Assembly (NCBI RefSeq): GCF_004342175.1
Contig: NZ_SMAO01000002.1
Span: forward strand, 434,001 to 498,000
Direction of reading: 5' to 3'
DNA length: 64,000 nt
Origin: Thiobaca trueperi
Lineage (GTDB): Bacteria > Pseudomonadota > Gammaproteobacteria > Chromatiales > Chromatiaceae
The translations under genes were made by a program, and so were the position numbers. Positions 30,718-42,076 of this stretch are shown piece after piece. Position 1 is the first letter of the stretch. Every line of letters begins with the position of its first letter. Under the pieces are notes generated by a model. The model was not told the origin of the DNA. It saw only the letters and a program-made list of their open reading frames with translations, and did not search any database.

Positions 30718-30898
30718 CACGCCGTCTCCGCCAGGGCAGGGTCAGAGAACTGCGTCGGCGCGTGACCGCTGGCCGTCCGGTCTGATGCGACGTGCCGTCC
30801 GACTGCTCGGACAGCGGCTCGGAAGACGGAACGATCAGCGACCGCAGCGGCTCTCCGCAACCCATGAGCAACCGCTTCATTAAAGATCTTTCCGTCAT
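30707..30898 (-). CDS. Candidate 63-residue protein between murC and murB
   Basis: The reading frame starts at the ATG at 30898 with AGGGGG six to seven nt upstream, and its TGA overlaps the murB start by 11 nt, as expected for a coupled gene. The sequence MTERSLMKRLLMGCGEPLRS is followed by a Ser/Thr-rich middle and an Arg-rich end (PWRRRRDGH). No family is recognised. It may be a translated leader for murB rather than a functional protein. Codon use was not assessed. Confidence 0.35.
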
Positions 30899-30947
30899 GC
30901 ACCAGCCCCCTAAGCTGAATAAAAAGTCGTTAGTGCCAACCGCCAAC

Positions 30948-32375
30948 TCACAGCCCCTGTTCGATCAGCCCCGGCAGTCGCGCCGCCAGTCCGCCGATGT
31001 CGCCCGCACCCGAGACCAGCAGGATGTCGCCATCCGCGATCAGATTGGCTAACAGCCCCGGTACCTCGTCGATGCTTTGGGCAAAGACCGGATCCACTTC
31101 GCCACGGGTGCGGATCGCGCGGCTGAGTGCGCGTCCGTCGGCCCCGGCGATGGGCGTTTCGCCCGCCGGATAGACCTCGCACAGCACCAGCGCGTCCACG
31201 GTTGAGAGGACCGCAACGAAGTCCTCGAACTGTTCCTGGGTGCGACTGTAGCGATGTGGCTGGAAGACCAGCACCAGACGCCGACCCGGCCAGCCCTCGC
31301 GTGCGGCGGCGATGGTGGCGGCGAGTTCGCGCGGGTGATGGCCGTAATCATCGACCAGCAGCAGGCGGCGACCGGACGGATCAGTCACCTCGCTGGTCAT
31401 GAAGCGCCGGCCCACGCCCTGGAAACCGGCGAGCGCCCGGCTAATGGCGTCTTCATCAACGCCCAGTTCCAGTGCCACGCAGATGGCGGCCAGCGCGTTC
31501 AGCACATTGTGCCGACCGGGGAGATTGAGCGTGACCGCCAGCGGGCGTTCGAGTTCCGCGCTCCGGACGGTGAAAGAGGTCCGCATGCCGGCCTGACGCA
31601 CATCGGTGGCGCGCACGTCGGCCTCGAGTTGTGTGCCATAAGTCCGCACTGCGCGCGGGATCTGCGGCAGCAGCGCGCGGATCTCGTCGTCGTCGAGACA
31701 GAGCACCGCCAGTCCGTAGAAAGGCAGGTGATGCAGGAACTCCATGAAGGTGTTGCGCAGCCGGTTGAAGTCGTTGCCATAGGTGCGCATGTGATCGGCG
31801 TCGATATTGGTGACGACCGAGATCATGGGCTGGAGATAGAGGAAAGAGGCGTCGCTCTCGTCGGCCTCGGCGACCAGATATTTGCTGGTGCCCAGTCTGG
31901 CGTTGGCCCCGGCGCTGTTGAGCTGACCGCCGATGACGAAGGTGGGATCCAGTCCGCCTTCGGCCAGGATGCTGGCGACCAGACTGGTGGTCGTGGTCTT
32001 GCCGTGGGTGCCGGCGACCGCCACGCCATAATAGAAGCGCATGAGTTCGGCCAGCATCTCGGCGCGGCGCACGATGGGGATGCGCGCGCTGCGGGCCTGT
32101 TGGATCTCGGGATTGTCTTCGTCGATGGCGGTGGACACCACCACGGCATCGGCGTCGCTCACCTGTGCGGCGCGATGACCGATGAAGACCTCGATCCCGA
32201 GTCCGCGCAGTCGCTGCGTCACCCGGCTATCACGCAGATCCGACCCGGCGACCTCGTAGCCCAGATTGGACATGAGCTCGGCGATGCCGCTCATGCCGGC
32301 GCCGCCGATGCCGACGAAGTGCAGCCGGCGCACCCGGCCCATATTGGCCGCCGTATGTTGCAGATGGGCGTTCAT
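30948..32375 (-). CDS. murC: UDP-N-acetylmuramate--L-alanine ligase
   Basis: 475 residues. Mur ligase motifs: [18 protein letters not shown], the P-loop [51 protein letters not shown] and [10 protein letters not shown]. It adds L-Ala to UDP-MurNAc. It overlaps murG by ATGA. Confidence 0.99.
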   Translation of the reverse strand: MNAHLQHTAANMGRVRRLHFVGIGGAGMSGIAELMSNLGYEVAGSDLRDSRVTQRLRGLGIEVFIGHRAAQVSDADAVVVSTAIDEDNPEIQQARSARIPIVRRAEMLAELMRFYYGVAVAGTHGKTTTTSLVASILAEGGLDPTFVIGGQLNSAGANARLGTSKYLVAEADESDASFLYLQPMISVVTNIDADHMRTYGNDFNRLRNTFMEFLHHLPFYGLAVLCLDDDEIRALLPQIPRAVRTYGTQLEADVRATDVRQAGMRTSFTVRSAELERPLAVTLNLPGRHNVLNALAAICVALELGVDEDAISRALAGFQGVGRRFMTSEVTDPSGRRLLLVDDYGHHPRELAATIAAAREGWPGRRLVLVFQPHRYSRTQEQFEDFVAVLSTVDALVLCEVYPAGETPIAGADGRALSRAIRTRGEVDPVFAQSIDEVPGLLANLIADGDILLVSGAGDIGGLAARLPGLIEQGL

Positions 32376-33451
32376 TGGCGTGCGATCTCCAGACAGGCGG
32401 CGGCGATTCGCGCGCAGGCATCGGGTTGAGCGCGACCGCGTGCGGCTTCGGCCATCGCCAGGAGTCGCGCGCGGTCGCTCAGTAAGTCAGTCAGCAGGGC
32501 GGTCAGACCCGCCACGCTCAGGTCGCGCTGGATGACCAGACGCGCCGCACCGGCATCGGCCAGATAGCGGGCGTTGCCGACCTGATGATCATCGACGGCG
32601 AAAGGGTAGGGCACCAGCACCGAGGCGACGCCAGCGGCGGCCAGTTCGGACACCGTGAGTGCGCCCGAACGGCAGACGACCAGATCGGCCCAGGCATAGG
32701 CTTCGGCCATGTCGCCGATGAAGGGGGTCACCTCGGCGGCGACCCCGGCGGCGGCGTAGGCCGCCCGTGCGGTCTCCAGGGTCCGCTCGCCCGCCTGATG
32801 ACGCACCTCGGGACGACTCTCGACCGGCAGGGCGGCGAGTGCGGATGGCAGCATCTCGTTCAGCGCCTGCGCGCCCAGCGAACCGCCCAGCACCAGCAGA
32901 CGCGGCGCGCCGGTATGACCGGCGAAACGCTCGCCTGGCGCGGGCAGATCGACGATGGTCTGACGCACCGGATTGCCGGTGGCGACCGCACCGCGTGCGG
33001 CGGGAAAGCTGCCGGGGAAGGCCTCGAAGACCCGCGTGGCGATCCGCGCCAGCCATTGATTGGTCATGCCGGGGACGAAATTCTGTTCATGGACGATCAG
33101 CGGAATCCCCAGTGCGCGCGCCGCCAGTCCGCCGGGGCCGGAGGCGAATCCGCCCATGCCGAGCACCAGTGCGGGACGCCGACGGGCCAGGATGGCCCGC
33201 GCCTGCCAGAGTGCGCCGGCCAGCTTGAAGGGTGCCTTGAGCATCTGGCCCAGCCCTTTGCCGCGCAGCCCCTCAATGCGGATCCACTCCATCTCGAAGC
33301 CATGCTCCGGGACCAGTCGTGATTCCATCCCCTGACGGGTGCCGATCCAGAAGACCTGCACGCCCTGCGCGCGCAGGGTCTCGGCGACCGCGAGTGCCGG
33401 AAAGACATGACCGCCGGTGCCGCCGGCCATGACGCCTATGCACGCGCCCAT
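32372..33451 (-). CDS. murG: Lipid II synthase MurG (GlcNAc transferase)
   Basis: 359 residues from the ATG at 33451, 16 nt inside ftsW; the frame stays open far upstream but that part is ftsW in another frame. Motifs: [87 protein letters not shown] and [17 protein letters not shown]. It converts lipid I to lipid II at the inner membrane. Confidence 0.98.
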   Translation of the reverse strand: MGACIGVMAGGTGGHVFPALAVAETLRAQGVQVFWIGTRQGMESRLVPEHGFEMEWIRIEGLRGKGLGQMLKAPFKLAGALWQARAILARRRPALVLGMGGFASGPGGLAARALGIPLIVHEQNFVPGMTNQWLARIATRVFEAFPGSFPAARGAVATGNPVRQTIVDLPAPGERFAGHTGAPRLLVLGGSLGAQALNEMLPSALAALPVESRPEVRHQAGERTLETARAAYAAAGVAAEVTPFIGDMAEAYAWADLVVCRSGALTVSELAAAGVASVLVPYPFAVDDHQVGNARYLADAGAARLVIQRDLSVAGLTALLTDLLSDRARLLAMAEAARGRAQPDACARIAAACLEIARQ

Positions 33452-34656
33452 CGCAACCCCCGTTTGGCCCCGGCCTCGATCTCCAGTTGACGCATGGTGA
33501 AATCGATCCGCATCAGGATGGCGACCGCCATGCAGCCCACAATCAGGCTGTTGCTGCCATAGCTCAGAAAGGGCAGGGTCAATCCCTTGGTCGGCAGGAG
33601 TCCCACGTTGACGCCGAGATTGACGAACGCCTGCAAGCCAAGCCACAGGGCAATGCCCTGGGCGACATAAGCGGCGAAGGGCTTCTTCAGCGCCTCCGCC
33701 CGCACGCCGATCTGGAAGGCGCGCCAGCAGAGAAAAACGAAGGCCGCGATCAGGGCCAGCACCCCGACCAGACCGAATTCCTCGCCGATCACCGAGGCCA
33801 GAAAATCGGTGTGGGCCTCCGGCAGAAAGAACTGTTTCTGGATCCCGTTGCCGAGTCCCACTCCCAGCCATTCGCCACGCCCGAAGGCGATGAGTGCCTG
33901 ACTGAGCTGATAGCCCGAGCTGAACGGATCCTGCCAGGGGTCCAAAAAGGAGGTGACGCGCGCCCAGCGATACGGCGAGAAGATCACCAGCGCCACCAGC
34001 CCCATGCCCACCACGCCGAGCAAAAGGACAAAAGGCAGGACACTGACACCACCGAGAAAAAGCATTCCCATCACCGTGGCGAGCATGACCGAAGTGGTGC
34101 CGAAGTCCGGTTGCATGAGGATCAGGGCGGCGGCGATCCCGATCAGGATCATGGGCCGGATGAAGCCCGAGATGTGATTCGCGACCGAATCGGCATGTCG
34201 CACCAGATAACCGGCGACATAGACGATGGCAAAGAGCTTGATGAATTCGGAGGGCTGGATGTTCAGAGGACCCAGCGGAATCCAACGCGTTGCGCCATTG
34301 ACTGTGCGCCCGATGCCGGGCACCAGCACCAGGACCAGCACCAAGACGAAGGCCAGAAAGATCCAGGTTCCCGAGCGCTCCCAGGTCTCCAGCGGCACGC
34401 TGTAAGTCAGCACGCCGGCCGTCAGCGCGAGCCCCAGGGCAAAGCCGTGGCGCAGGATGTAATAGAAAGGATCGTTACAGCATTTTTCGGCAATCGACAT
34501 GGAGGCCGAGGAGACCATGACGAAGCCGAACGCCAACAGCCCGAGTGCGCAGATCAGCAGCGGGAAATCCATCGGCTGGATGCGGTCGCGCCGACGCAGG
34601 GCGCCACGGCTCGATCTGGCGGCGGCGGCTGTTGGTTTGGGTGCGACGCCGATCAT
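33436..34656 (-). CDS. ftsW: Lipid II polymerase FtsW (SEDS family)
   Basis: 406 residues, about ten membrane helices. Family segments: FGFVMVSSASMSIAEK, IQPSEFIKLFAIVYVAGYLV, LILMQPDFGTTSVMLATVMG, SGYQLSQALIAFGRGEWLGV and TKGLTLPFLSYGSNSLIVG. It polymerises septal peptidoglycan with FtsI. It overlaps murD by ATGA. Confidence 0.98.
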   Translation of the reverse strand: MIGVAPKPTAAAARSSRGALRRRDRIQPMDFPLLICALGLLAFGFVMVSSASMSIAEKCCNDPFYYILRHGFALGLALTAGVLTYSVPLETWERSGTWIFLAFVLVLVLVLVPGIGRTVNGATRWIPLGPLNIQPSEFIKLFAIVYVAGYLVRHADSVANHISGFIRPMILIGIAAALILMQPDFGTTSVMLATVMGMLFLGGVSVLPFVLLLGVVGMGLVALVIFSPYRWARVTSFLDPWQDPFSSGYQLSQALIAFGRGEWLGVGLGNGIQKQFFLPEAHTDFLASVIGEEFGLVGVLALIAAFVFLCWRAFQIGVRAEALKKPFAAYVAQGIALWLGLQAFVNLGVNVGLLPTKGLTLPFLSYGSNSLIVGCMAVAILMRIDFTMRQLEIEAGAKRGLRWARA

Positions 34657-36041
34657 GACGCCAGACTCCGCACGGCGGCGGCGAAGACCCGCCCGCGATG
34701 CTCGTAGCTGTCGAACATGTCGAAACTGGCACAGGCCGGAGACAGCAGCACCGCGTCGCCCGGTGCGGCGAGATCGGCGGCGCGGCGCACGGCCTCAGAC
34801 ATCCCGGCAGCATGGACGACAGGCACGACGCCCGCCAGCGCCGCTTCGATCAGCGGGGCGTCGCGACCGATCAGCACCACGGCGCGCGCGGCGCGGCGCA
34901 CGGCGGGCAGCAGGGGCGAAAAATCGGCGCCCTTGCCTTCGCCGCCGGCAATGAGCACCGCACGTCCGGGCGCATCATCCGGTATCAGACCGTCCAGGGC
35001 CGCCACGGTGGCGCCGGGATTGGTGCCCTTGGAGTCGTCATACCAGCGCACGCCCTGGTGTTCGGCCACCAGCTCGCTGCGATGCGGCAGACCGGGGAAG
35101 GTGCGTAACGTCTCACAGGCGGACGCCAGGGGGATGTCGCAGGCCGTTGCCAGTGCCAAAGCGGCAAGGGCATTCGCCAGATTGTGACGCCCCGGAATCG
35201 CCACCTCCGCAGCCGGCATCAATCGCTCCTCGCCACGGCAGATCCAGACCGCACCCTCCAGCGCGCGCAGACCGAAATCGCCTTCGTCAGGCGCATCCAG
35301 TGTAAAGCCGATTTCGGTCTTCGCGACGCGGGGCATGGCGGTGACCATGGGATCGTCGCGATTGACCACGGCGACCCGTGCGTTCCGATAGATCCGCGCC
35401 TTGGTGGCGGCATAGGCATCGAGATCCGGATAGCGGTCCAGATGGTCGGCGGAGATGTTCAGCACCACGGCGGCATCGGCGCGCAGGCTGGGGATCGTTT
35501 CCAGTTGAAAGCTGGAGAGTTCCAGTACATAGAGATCGGCTGAGTCGTCGAGCAGATCAAGCGCCGGTTCGCCAAGATTGCCGCCGACTGCGACCCGCCG
35601 TCCCGCGAGTCGGGCCATGAGTCCCACCAGGGTCGTGACCGTGCTCTTGCCGTTTGAGCCGGTGATAGCGCAGATCGGCGCGCGCGCGGCGCGGACGAAG
35701 AGTTCCACATCGCCAATCACCGGCACGCCGCGCGCGATGGCGGCCTGGATCAGTGGTTCGGCGACGGGCACGCCCGGACTCACTACCAGTTGTGCCGCCG
35801 ACGCGAAGACCTCAGGCGCGAAACCGCCGGTGAACACAGGGATTCCGGGTAGCGTCTCGCGCAGCGTATCCAGGCCGGGCGGATTGGCGCGCGAATCGGT
35901 GACGGCCACCGGCATGCCCTGCGCATGCAGATAACGCGCACAGGACAGCCCGGTCTTGCCGAGTCCGACGATCAGGGTCGGCCCCGTTAAATCGGGCGCG
36001 TCAGGCGTGGCGGGAGGCGGGAAAGGATGCATGCCGCTCAC
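34653..36041 (-). CDS. murD: UDP-MurNAc-L-Ala--D-glutamate ligase
   Basis: 462 residues. Motifs: [75 protein letters not shown], and [20 protein letters not shown]. It adds D-Glu to the muramyl peptide. It overlaps mraY by ATGA. Confidence 0.98.
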   Translation of the reverse strand: MSGMHPFPPPATPDAPDLTGPTLIVGLGKTGLSCARYLHAQGMPVAVTDSRANPPGLDTLRETLPGIPVFTGGFAPEVFASAAQLVVSPGVPVAEPLIQAAIARGVPVIGDVELFVRAARAPICAITGSNGKSTVTTLVGLMARLAGRRVAVGGNLGEPALDLLDDSADLYVLELSSFQLETIPSLRADAAVVLNISADHLDRYPDLDAYAATKARIYRNARVAVVNRDDPMVTAMPRVAKTEIGFTLDAPDEGDFGLRALEGAVWICRGEERLMPAAEVAIPGRHNLANALAALALATACDIPLASACETLRTFPGLPHRSELVAEHQGVRWYDDSKGTNPGATVAALDGLIPDDAPGRAVLIAGGEGKGADFSPLLPAVRRAARAVVLIGRDAPLIEAALAGVVPVVHAAGMSEAVRRAADLAAPGDAVLLSPACASFDMFDSYEHRGRVFAAAVRSLAS

Positions 36042-37120
36042 CGGATCTTGAGGCTCGCCAGCCCGATCAGGACCAGCACCACGGTGATGATCCAGAAGCG
36101 CACGATGACGCGCGGTTCGGGCCAGCCCTGGAGTTCGAAATGATGGTGCAGCGGCGCCATGCGGAAGATGCGCTTGCCGGTGAGCTTGAAGGACAGCACC
36201 TGAAGCATCACCGAGATGGTCTCCATGACGAAGACCCCGCCCATGATGAAAAGCACCAGCTCCTGACGCACGGCGACCGCCACCACACCCAGGGCCGCGC
36301 CCAGCGCCAGGGCGCCCACGTCGCCCATGAAGACCTGCGCCGGATAGGCGTTGAACCAGAGAAAGCCAAGCCCGGCGCCGACCAGCGCGCCGCAGAAGAT
36401 CACCAGCTCGCCGACCTCGGGGATGTGCGGGATCAGCAGATAATTGGCGATCTGGATATGTCCCGATGCGTAGACAAAGATCGCCAGCGCACCGGCCACC
36501 AGCACGGTCGGCATGATCGCCAGCCCGTCGAGCCCGTCGGTCAGATTCACCGCGTTGCTGGCGCCGACGATGACGAAGTAGGTCAGCAGGATGAACCAGG
36601 GACCGAGCTGGATCGAGACGTTCTTCAAATAAGGAATGAGCAGCGCCGTCTCAGCCGGCGAGGCGGCGGTGGCATAGAGGGCCACGGCGGCGGCGAAACC
36701 GGCGAGGGTCTGCCAGAAATATTTCCAGCGCGCGATGAGTCCGCGCGGATCGCGTTTCACCAGCTTTTTGTAATCGTCCACCAGCCCGATGAGCCCGAAG
36801 GCCAGGGTCGTCAGCAGCACGATCCAGACATAATGATTGTCCAGATCCGCCCACAGCAGGGTCGAGATGCCGACCGCGACCAGAATGAGCGCGCCGCCCA
36901 TGGTGGGCGTGCCGGACTTGGACAGATGGCTCTGCGGGCCGTCGTCGCGGACGGTCTGTCCGATCTTGTAGGCCCGCAGACGGCGGATCATGGGGCGACC
37001 GACCAGCAGGGCAATCGCCAGTGCGGTCAGAACGCCCAGGATGGCGCGCAGGGTCAGATAGCGGAAAACATTGAAGCCGCTATTGAACTCGGCAAGCCAT
37101 TCAGTGAGATACAGCAACAT
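36038..37120 (-). CDS. mraY: Phospho-MurNAc-pentapeptide transferase
   Basis: 360 residues from the ATG at 37120 (one base after the murF TAA), matching the family start [20 protein letters not shown]. About ten membrane helices; catalytic/Mg motifs [40 protein letters not shown] and [15 protein letters not shown]. It makes lipid I. Confidence 0.98.
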   Translation of the reverse strand: MLLYLTEWLAEFNSGFNVFRYLTLRAILGVLTALAIALLVGRPMIRRLRAYKIGQTVRDDGPQSHLSKSGTPTMGGALILVAVGISTLLWADLDNHYVWIVLLTTLAFGLIGLVDDYKKLVKRDPRGLIARWKYFWQTLAGFAAAVALYATAASPAETALLIPYLKNVSIQLGPWFILLTYFVIVGASNAVNLTDGLDGLAIMPTVLVAGALAIFVYASGHIQIANYLLIPHIPEVGELVIFCGALVGAGLGFLWFNAYPAQVFMGDVGALALGAALGVVAVAVRQELVLFIMGGVFVMETISVMLQVLSFKLTGKRIFRMAPLHHHFELQGWPEPRVIVRFWIITVVLVLIGLASLKIR

Positions 37121-37121
37121 C

Positions 37122-38480
37122 TTAAGATTTGACCTCGGCGCAGAGCGCCTCAACGATTCGTTCCATCCGCGCCAGGCGCGAACCCTTCACCAACACCGAA
37201 TCCTCCGCGCGCAGCTCGGGGCTCAGGGCGGCAATCAAGGCCGCCTGATCCGCGAAATGCCGCGCACCTTCGCCAAAGGCGCGGCTGGCCCCGACACTCA
37301 AGCCCCCGACCGTGACCAGCCGCTCAATCCCGGCGGCGCGCGCCAGCACGCCGATTTCCTCATGCAATCGGGCCGCATCCGGCCCCAGTTCGCCCAGATC
37401 GCCAAGCACCAGCCAGCGTCGCCCGGCCAGCCCGGCCAGTACCTCAATGGCGGCGGCGATGGAGTCCGGGTTGGCGTTATAGGTGTCGTCGATGACGCCG
37501 AGCCCCTGACAGCGGCGCGGATACAGCCGTCCCTTCACCGGTTGCAGACTGGCAAGCCCGGCGCGAATGGCGTCGGCATCGATGCCGAGCGCCAGGGCCA
37601 CAGCGGTTGCCGCCAGCGCATTGCGGACATTGTGGCGACCGGCCAGACGCAGGGTCAGGGGCAGATCGCCATCGGCATGGATCGCCGTGAAGACGGTGCG
37701 GAAACCGTCGGCGTCCCAGGCGACCTGCGTATCCGCCGAGACGGCCTGCACGTCAGCCGCGCCATCCAGGGCGAAGGTCAGCATCCGTCGTTCGCCAGCC
37801 AGTTCACGCCATAGCGGTGTGTAAGGTGAATCGCCGCCGACCACGAAGACGCCCCCGGCGGGCAGCCCGCGCGCGATCTCGCCCTTGGCCCGCGCCACGC
37901 CCTCGACCGTGCCGAAACCCTCCAGATGGGCGCGTCCGGCATTGGTGATGAGCGCCACGTCGGGACGGGCGATGTCGGTCATGTAGCCGATCTCGCCGTG
38001 ATGATTGGCGCCCATTTCGAGCACCAGGAAATCCTCGTCACGGGCGCGCAGCAGGGTCAGCGGCATGCCGATGTCATTGTTCAGATTGCCGACGGTGGCA
38101 CGCACCTGACCGGCCTGCGCCAGGATGGCCGCAATCATCTCCTTGACCGTGGTCTTGCCGTTGCTGCCGGTGATGGCGACGACCCGACCGGGGAAACGGT
38201 CACGCCAGACCGCCGCCAGACGCCCGAGACCGAGCCGGGTGTCAGCGACGACCCATTGCGGCAGATCCAGCGGCAGCGGATGGTCAACCATCGCGGCCAC
38301 CGCGCCAGCCGCCTGGGCGGCGGCGACGTATTCATGCCCATCGAACCGCTCGCCGCGCAGGGCGATGAAGAGTTGTCCGGCGCAGTCGGCGCGCGAATCG
38401 GTGCCGACGGCAGCGAAACGCACGTCCTCAGCATGCAGCGATCCGCCGGCCTGGGCGATGGCTTGAGACAGCATCATCAT
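37122..38480 (-). CDS. murF: UDP-MurNAc-tripeptide--D-Ala-D-Ala ligase
   Basis: 452 residues. Motifs: [67 protein letters not shown] and [19 protein letters not shown]. It completes the pentapeptide. It overlaps ftsI directly by ATGA, the slot where murE is usually found. Confidence 0.98.
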   Translation of the reverse strand: MMMLSQAIAQAGGSLHAEDVRFAAVGTDSRADCAGQLFIALRGERFDGHEYVAAAQAAGAVAAMVDHPLPLDLPQWVVADTRLGLGRLAAVWRDRFPGRVVAITGSNGKTTVKEMIAAILAQAGQVRATVGNLNNDIGMPLTLLRARDEDFLVLEMGANHHGEIGYMTDIARPDVALITNAGRAHLEGFGTVEGVARAKGEIARGLPAGGVFVVGGDSPYTPLWRELAGERRMLTFALDGAADVQAVSADTQVAWDADGFRTVFTAIHADGDLPLTLRLAGRHNVRNALAATAVALALGIDADAIRAGLASLQPVKGRLYPRRCQGLGVIDDTYNANPDSIAAAIEVLAGLAGRRWLVLGDLGELGPDAARLHEEIGVLARAAGIERLVTVGGLSVGASRAFGEGARHFADQAALIAALSPELRAEDSVLVKGSRLARMERIVEALCAEVKS

Positions 38481-40267
38481 GGCGCCGGCTCCCGGCCCGC
38501 GACGGCGAGCAGCATTGAGGGCTCCAGGTCATCCGGCGGAATATTGAGGAGCCGCATTGCGCCCTCCATCACCCGCTGGAAGACGGGTGCGGCCACCACG
38601 CCGCCGTAATAGGCGCCGCCGCGCGGCTCATCGACCATGACCACCATGACCAGACGCGGCTGACCGGCGGGGATGAAGCCGGCGAAGACCGATTGATAGC
38701 GACCGGCGCCATAACCGCCGGGTCCGGCCTTTTTGGCGGTGCCGGTCTTGCCGCCGACCCGGTAGCCGGGAATCTGGGCCTGCTTGGCTGTGCCCTTGTC
38801 GGAGACCACGGTTTCCATCATGGCGCGCACCTTGCGGGCGGTATCGGCGCTCAGGACACGCACCGCGCTGGGCGCGGCATGTTCGTCCGGGTGCCCGTCT
38901 GTCGCCGGGATTCGTTTCAGCAGGGTCACGGGGCGCTTGACGCCATCTGCCGCCAGAACGCCATAAGACTGTGCAAGCTGGAGTGCGGTGACGGAGAAGC
39001 TGTAGCCGAAGGCCATGGTGGCATGGTCGAATGGCCGCCATTTGGTGTAATGACGCAAACGACCGACGGTCTCGCCGGGGAAGCCGACGCCGGTTGCATG
39101 ACCGAATCCAAGCTGGTCATAGAGATTCCAGAGGGTGGCGTAATCCATCATCTGGGCGATCTTCACCGAGCCCACATTACTGGACTTGGTGATGACGCCG
39201 GTGACATCGAGATTGCCGTAATTATGGACATCGCGGACGGTGTTCTTGCCCACCATCATCATGCCGGAGCCGGTGGCGATCCGGGTGCCGGGCGAGATGA
39301 GTTTTTTCTCCAGCGCCGCCGCCACCACGAACGGCTTGGCCGTTGAACCGGGCTCCATGACATCGGTCAGCGCCCGATTGCGGCGATGGTCAGCATCGGT
39401 CTCGCGGTCGGCATTGGGGTTGTAGCCCGGCTGGTTGACCATCGCCAGCACCTCGCCGCTGGCCACGTCCAGCACCACGACCGTGCCGCCCCTGGCCTTG
39501 TGCTCCTTGACCGCCTTCATGAGTTCGCGATAGGCGAGGAATTGCAGCCGCCGGTCCAGGCTCAGGGTGAGATCCTTGCCCGGATGTGGCGGACGGATCT
39601 GCTCCACTTCCTGCACGATGCGATGACGTCCGTCGCGAATGATGCGGCGCAGACCGGGCTCGGCCTTCAGCAGATCGTCATAGGCGAGTTCCATGCCTTC
39701 CTGACCGCGGTCTTCGATGTTGGTGAAGCCGATCACATGGCCGAAGACCTCCGCGCCCGGATAGAAGCGCCGGTATTCGGTCTCGAAATCGATGCCACTG
39801 ATCTGATGTCTGGCGATGACCTCTCTGACCTGCCGCGCCTCATCGAAGCTGACCCGGCGCTTGAGATAGATAAACCCGCGTTCGCGGTTGGCGGCGACCT
39901 TCTCGCGCAGGGCGCCGGCGTCGAGTCCGAGCACGGACGCCAGCGGCGCCAGCGCATCCAGATGCTCGGCCAGTCGGCGTGGATCCGCCCAGACGGTCTC
40001 CACCGGCGTGCTCACGGCCAGCGGCTCACCATTGCGGTCCATGATCATGCCGCGTCGGGCCGCGATCTCGGCATCGCGCAGATAACGCCGTTCGCCCTCG
40101 GTGCGCAGGAAATCGGTTTCGATGACCTGACGGTAAAAGACGGCGGCAGAGAGCGTCACGAAGGCCGCCGAGAGCACCCCCACCAGCAGGCGACGACGCC
40201 ACACCAGATTTGGTTTGGCGCGGGGAGGCAGGAGCCGTCGCGGGCGACGGCTAGGGCTTTTTGCCAT
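38477..40267 (-). CDS. ftsI: Peptidoglycan transpeptidase FtsI (PBP3)
   Basis: 596 residues from the ATG at 40267 with GAGGAAGG upstream; a TTG five codons earlier is less likely. One N-terminal membrane helix (LLVGVLSAAFVTLSAAVFY) precedes a PBP dimerisation domain (RRGMIMDRNGEPLAVS) and the transpeptidase domain, with nucleophile S308 in EPGSTAKPF, the SSN motif (SSNVGSVKIA) and GGKTGTAK. It cross-links septal peptidoglycan with FtsW. Confidence 0.98.
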   Translation of the reverse strand: MAKSPSRRPRRLLPPRAKPNLVWRRRLLVGVLSAAFVTLSAAVFYRQVIETDFLRTEGERRYLRDAEIAARRGMIMDRNGEPLAVSTPVETVWADPRRLAEHLDALAPLASVLGLDAGALREKVAANRERGFIYLKRRVSFDEARQVREVIARHQISGIDFETEYRRFYPGAEVFGHVIGFTNIEDRGQEGMELAYDDLLKAEPGLRRIIRDGRHRIVQEVEQIRPPHPGKDLTLSLDRRLQFLAYRELMKAVKEHKARGGTVVVLDVASGEVLAMVNQPGYNPNADRETDADHRRNRALTDVMEPGSTAKPFVVAAALEKKLISPGTRIATGSGMMMVGKNTVRDVHNYGNLDVTGVITKSSNVGSVKIAQMMDYATLWNLYDQLGFGHATGVGFPGETVGRLRHYTKWRPFDHATMAFGYSFSVTALQLAQSYGVLAADGVKRPVTLLKRIPATDGHPDEHAAPSAVRVLSADTARKVRAMMETVVSDKGTAKQAQIPGYRVGGKTGTAKKAGPGGYGAGRYQSVFAGFIPAGQPRLVMVVMVDEPRGGAYYGGVVAAPVFQRVMEGAMRLLNIPPDDLEPSMLLAVAGREPAP

Positions 40268-40544
40268 GACCACCTTCCTCAATCAGGAGCACATCGCCCA
40301 GACGCGGGGCGAACATGCCGAGTTCGTGACGCGCCTTGCGTTCAACCCGCGCATGAGTGGAGAGCGCCGCTTCTTCGAGCCGCAGACGGTTCCATTCGAC
40401 ATCGATGGCGTCGCGCTGCGCACGCAGCTCCTGCAACTGGCCGAAGTGGCTGCGGGTCAGATATTTGGCATAGACCACGGCGACCGCCGACAGCATGACG
40501 GCCAGCGAGAGGACGGCGAGGATCAGGGCGTCGGTGCGCGTCAT
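40251..40544 (-). CDS. ftsL: Cell division protein FtsL
   Basis: 97 residues, a small bitopic protein: one membrane helix ([20 protein letters not shown]) and a periplasmic coiled coil ([20 protein letters not shown]...[14 protein letters not shown]). It forms the FtsQLB complex. Sequence conservation in this family is low; the position between rsmH and ftsI and the topology support the call. Confidence 0.93.
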   Translation of the reverse strand: MTRTDALILAVLSLAVMLSAVAVVYAKYLTRSHFGQLQELRAQRDAIDVEWNRLRLEEAALSTHARVERKARHELGMFAPRLGDVLLIEEGGHGKKP

Positions 40545-41506
40545 GACAGCCGCTCGGCAACCCGCATGATGGCGCTGCGCGCGCGCGGGTTCGCCGCCAC
40601 TTCAGACGGGGTCGGGCGCACCGGTTTGCCGAGTGCGCGCAGACGGCCCTGAACCGCCGTCGCTCGAACCGGAAGCCCCTTGGGCAGGACCGGTCCCTGC
40701 GCTTCATCACGGATGAAACGCTTGACGATGCGGTCCTCCAGCGAATGAAAGCTGATGACGACCAGGCGTCCAGCCACTGTCAGCAGATCGCAGACCTGAT
40801 CGAGACAGCTGCGGATGTCAGCCAGCTCGTCATTCAGATGGATGCGCAGTGCCTGAAAGGTGCGGGTCGCCGGGTGTTTGCCCGGTTCGCGGGTCGGCAC
40901 CGCACGCGCCACAATCTCGGCAAGCTGGGTGGTGGAAGTGATTGGTTCGGCGGTGCGGGCGGCGACGATGGCGCGGGCGATGCGTTTACCGAAACGCTCC
41001 TCGCCAAGCTCGTAGAGGATCGCTGCAATGTCCGCCTCATCCGCACGGGCGAGCCACTGCGCCGCTGACTCGCCCGAGTGCGGATCCATGCGCATGTCGA
41101 GCGGCCCCTCGGCGCCAAAACTGAAACCGCGTTGCGCCGCATCCAGTTGCGGCGAGGAGACACCGAGATCCAGCAGGATTCCGCTCAACGGACGACCGTC
41201 AAGACCGGCTGCCGCGACGATCTCGCCGATGGTGCCAAAACGTCCGGGGTGAATGGAAAAGCGTGGATCCTCTGCGGCCAGTGCACGGGCGGCGGCGACG
41301 GCATCGGGATCGCGGTCAACCGCGAGCAGCCGACCGGCGGCGCCCAGACGGGACAGAATGGCGCGACTATGCCCGCCACGGCCAAAGGTGCCGTCGAGAT
41401 AGATGCCATTCGAGTCCATGACCAGGGCCGCCACACTCTCCTCCAATAGAACAGGTTGATGCAGTAAACAGTTGTTTTGCAAGGCTTTGCATTGCGCGTC
41501 AATCAT
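40541..41506 (-). CDS. rsmH: 16S rRNA m4C1402 methyltransferase
   Basis: 321 residues from the ATG at 41506; a TTG at 41524 overlapping the mraZ stop would add six residues, and neither start has a clear Shine-Dalgarno sequence. Motifs: [30 protein letters not shown] (SAM site), [44 protein letters not shown] and [14 protein letters not shown]. It methylates N4 of C1402 in 16S rRNA. Confidence 0.96.
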   Translation of the reverse strand: MIDAQCKALQNNCLLHQPVLLEESVAALVMDSNGIYLDGTFGRGGHSRAILSRLGAAGRLLAVDRDPDAVAAARALAAEDPRFSIHPGRFGTIGEIVAAAGLDGRPLSGILLDLGVSSPQLDAAQRGFSFGAEGPLDMRMDPHSGESAAQWLARADEADIAAILYELGEERFGKRIARAIVAARTAEPITSTTQLAEIVARAVPTREPGKHPATRTFQALRIHLNDELADIRSCLDQVCDLLTVAGRLVVISFHSLEDRIVKRFIRDEAQGPVLPKGLPVRATAVQGRLRALGKPVRPTPSEVAANPRARSAIMRVAERLS

Positions 41507-41520
41507 GAGAGAAGGGCTTT

Positions 41521-41976
41521 TCAAAGTGTCAGGGAGCCGAGCCCCGCAACCAGTGCCAGCTCGCCGATTGCTGCATCGCTCAAGGCCGCCTCGTTGCGTG
41601 CCTGCCAGGCCGCTTCATCCCACAACTCAAATTTGATGCCCTGGCCGACGAAGGCGACCCGCTTGTCAAGTGAGGCGAAATCACGCAGATGCTGCGGCAG
41701 CAGGATTCGGCCCTGGGTGTCGATATCCACTTCCTGTGCATTGCCGACATAGAGACGCTGAAGCGCGCGGGCCGTGGGGTCGAGCGCGGGAAGTGCGGCG
41801 AACTTGCGCTCGATGATCTCCCATTCGGGTTCCGGGTAGAGCAGCAGACAGCGATCCCGATCAACCGTGACCACCAGACGCGCGTCACAGATCGACTGCA
41901 ATCGCTCGCGCTGTCGCGACGGAATCGCGAGTCGCCCCTTGGTGTCCAGATTGACGATGGAAACCCCACGGAACAC
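41521..41976 (-). CDS. mraZ: Transcriptional regulator MraZ
   Basis: 151 residues with a GTG start, preceded by AAGGGG. Two AbrB-like halves are seen: [20 protein letters not shown] and [19 protein letters not shown], plus [13 protein letters not shown] and [16 protein letters not shown]. MraZ represses its own promoter, the entry to the dcw operon, by binding tandem TGGGN boxes; three are present upstream. Confidence 0.97.
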   Translation of the reverse strand: MFRGVSIVNLDTKGRLAIPSRQRERLQSICDARLVVTVDRDRCLLLYPEPEWEIIERKFAALPALDPTARALQRLYVGNAQEVDIDTQGRILLPQHLRDFASLDKRVAFVGQGIKFELWDEAAWQARNEAALSDAAIGELALVAGLGSLTL

Positions 41977-42012
41977 CCGCGCACCCCTTGGTTATTCGTC
42001 GCCGACGCTTTG

Positions 42013-42037
42013 CCCCATCATTCCCCACGGCTCCCCA
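42013..42037 (-). promoter_or_regulatory. MraZ operator: three TGGGG boxes at 10-bp spacing
   Basis: On the minus strand TGGGG occurs at 42033-42037, 42023-42027 and 42013-42017, each 10 bp apart. This is the spacing of MraZ box arrays (TGGGN plus 5 nt). It lies just downstream of the -10 below, so binding would cover the transcription start. Confidence 0.85.
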
Positions 42038-42047
42038 CTCGGGCGCC

Positions 42048-42076
42048 ATGTTAGAGACGGCAGGGGACATCGTCAA
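42048..42076 (-). promoter_or_regulatory. mraZ/dcw promoter
   Basis: TTGACG (42071-42076) and TAACAT (42048-42053) are spaced by exactly 17 bp on the minus strand. The match is 5/6 at -35 and 4/6 at -10. It is immediately upstream of the MraZ boxes. Confidence 0.7.

Noticed and set aside
32372-34285. MurG with a long N-terminal extension
   Set aside because: The upstream part is ftsW read in another frame; the MurG start at 33451 matches the family.
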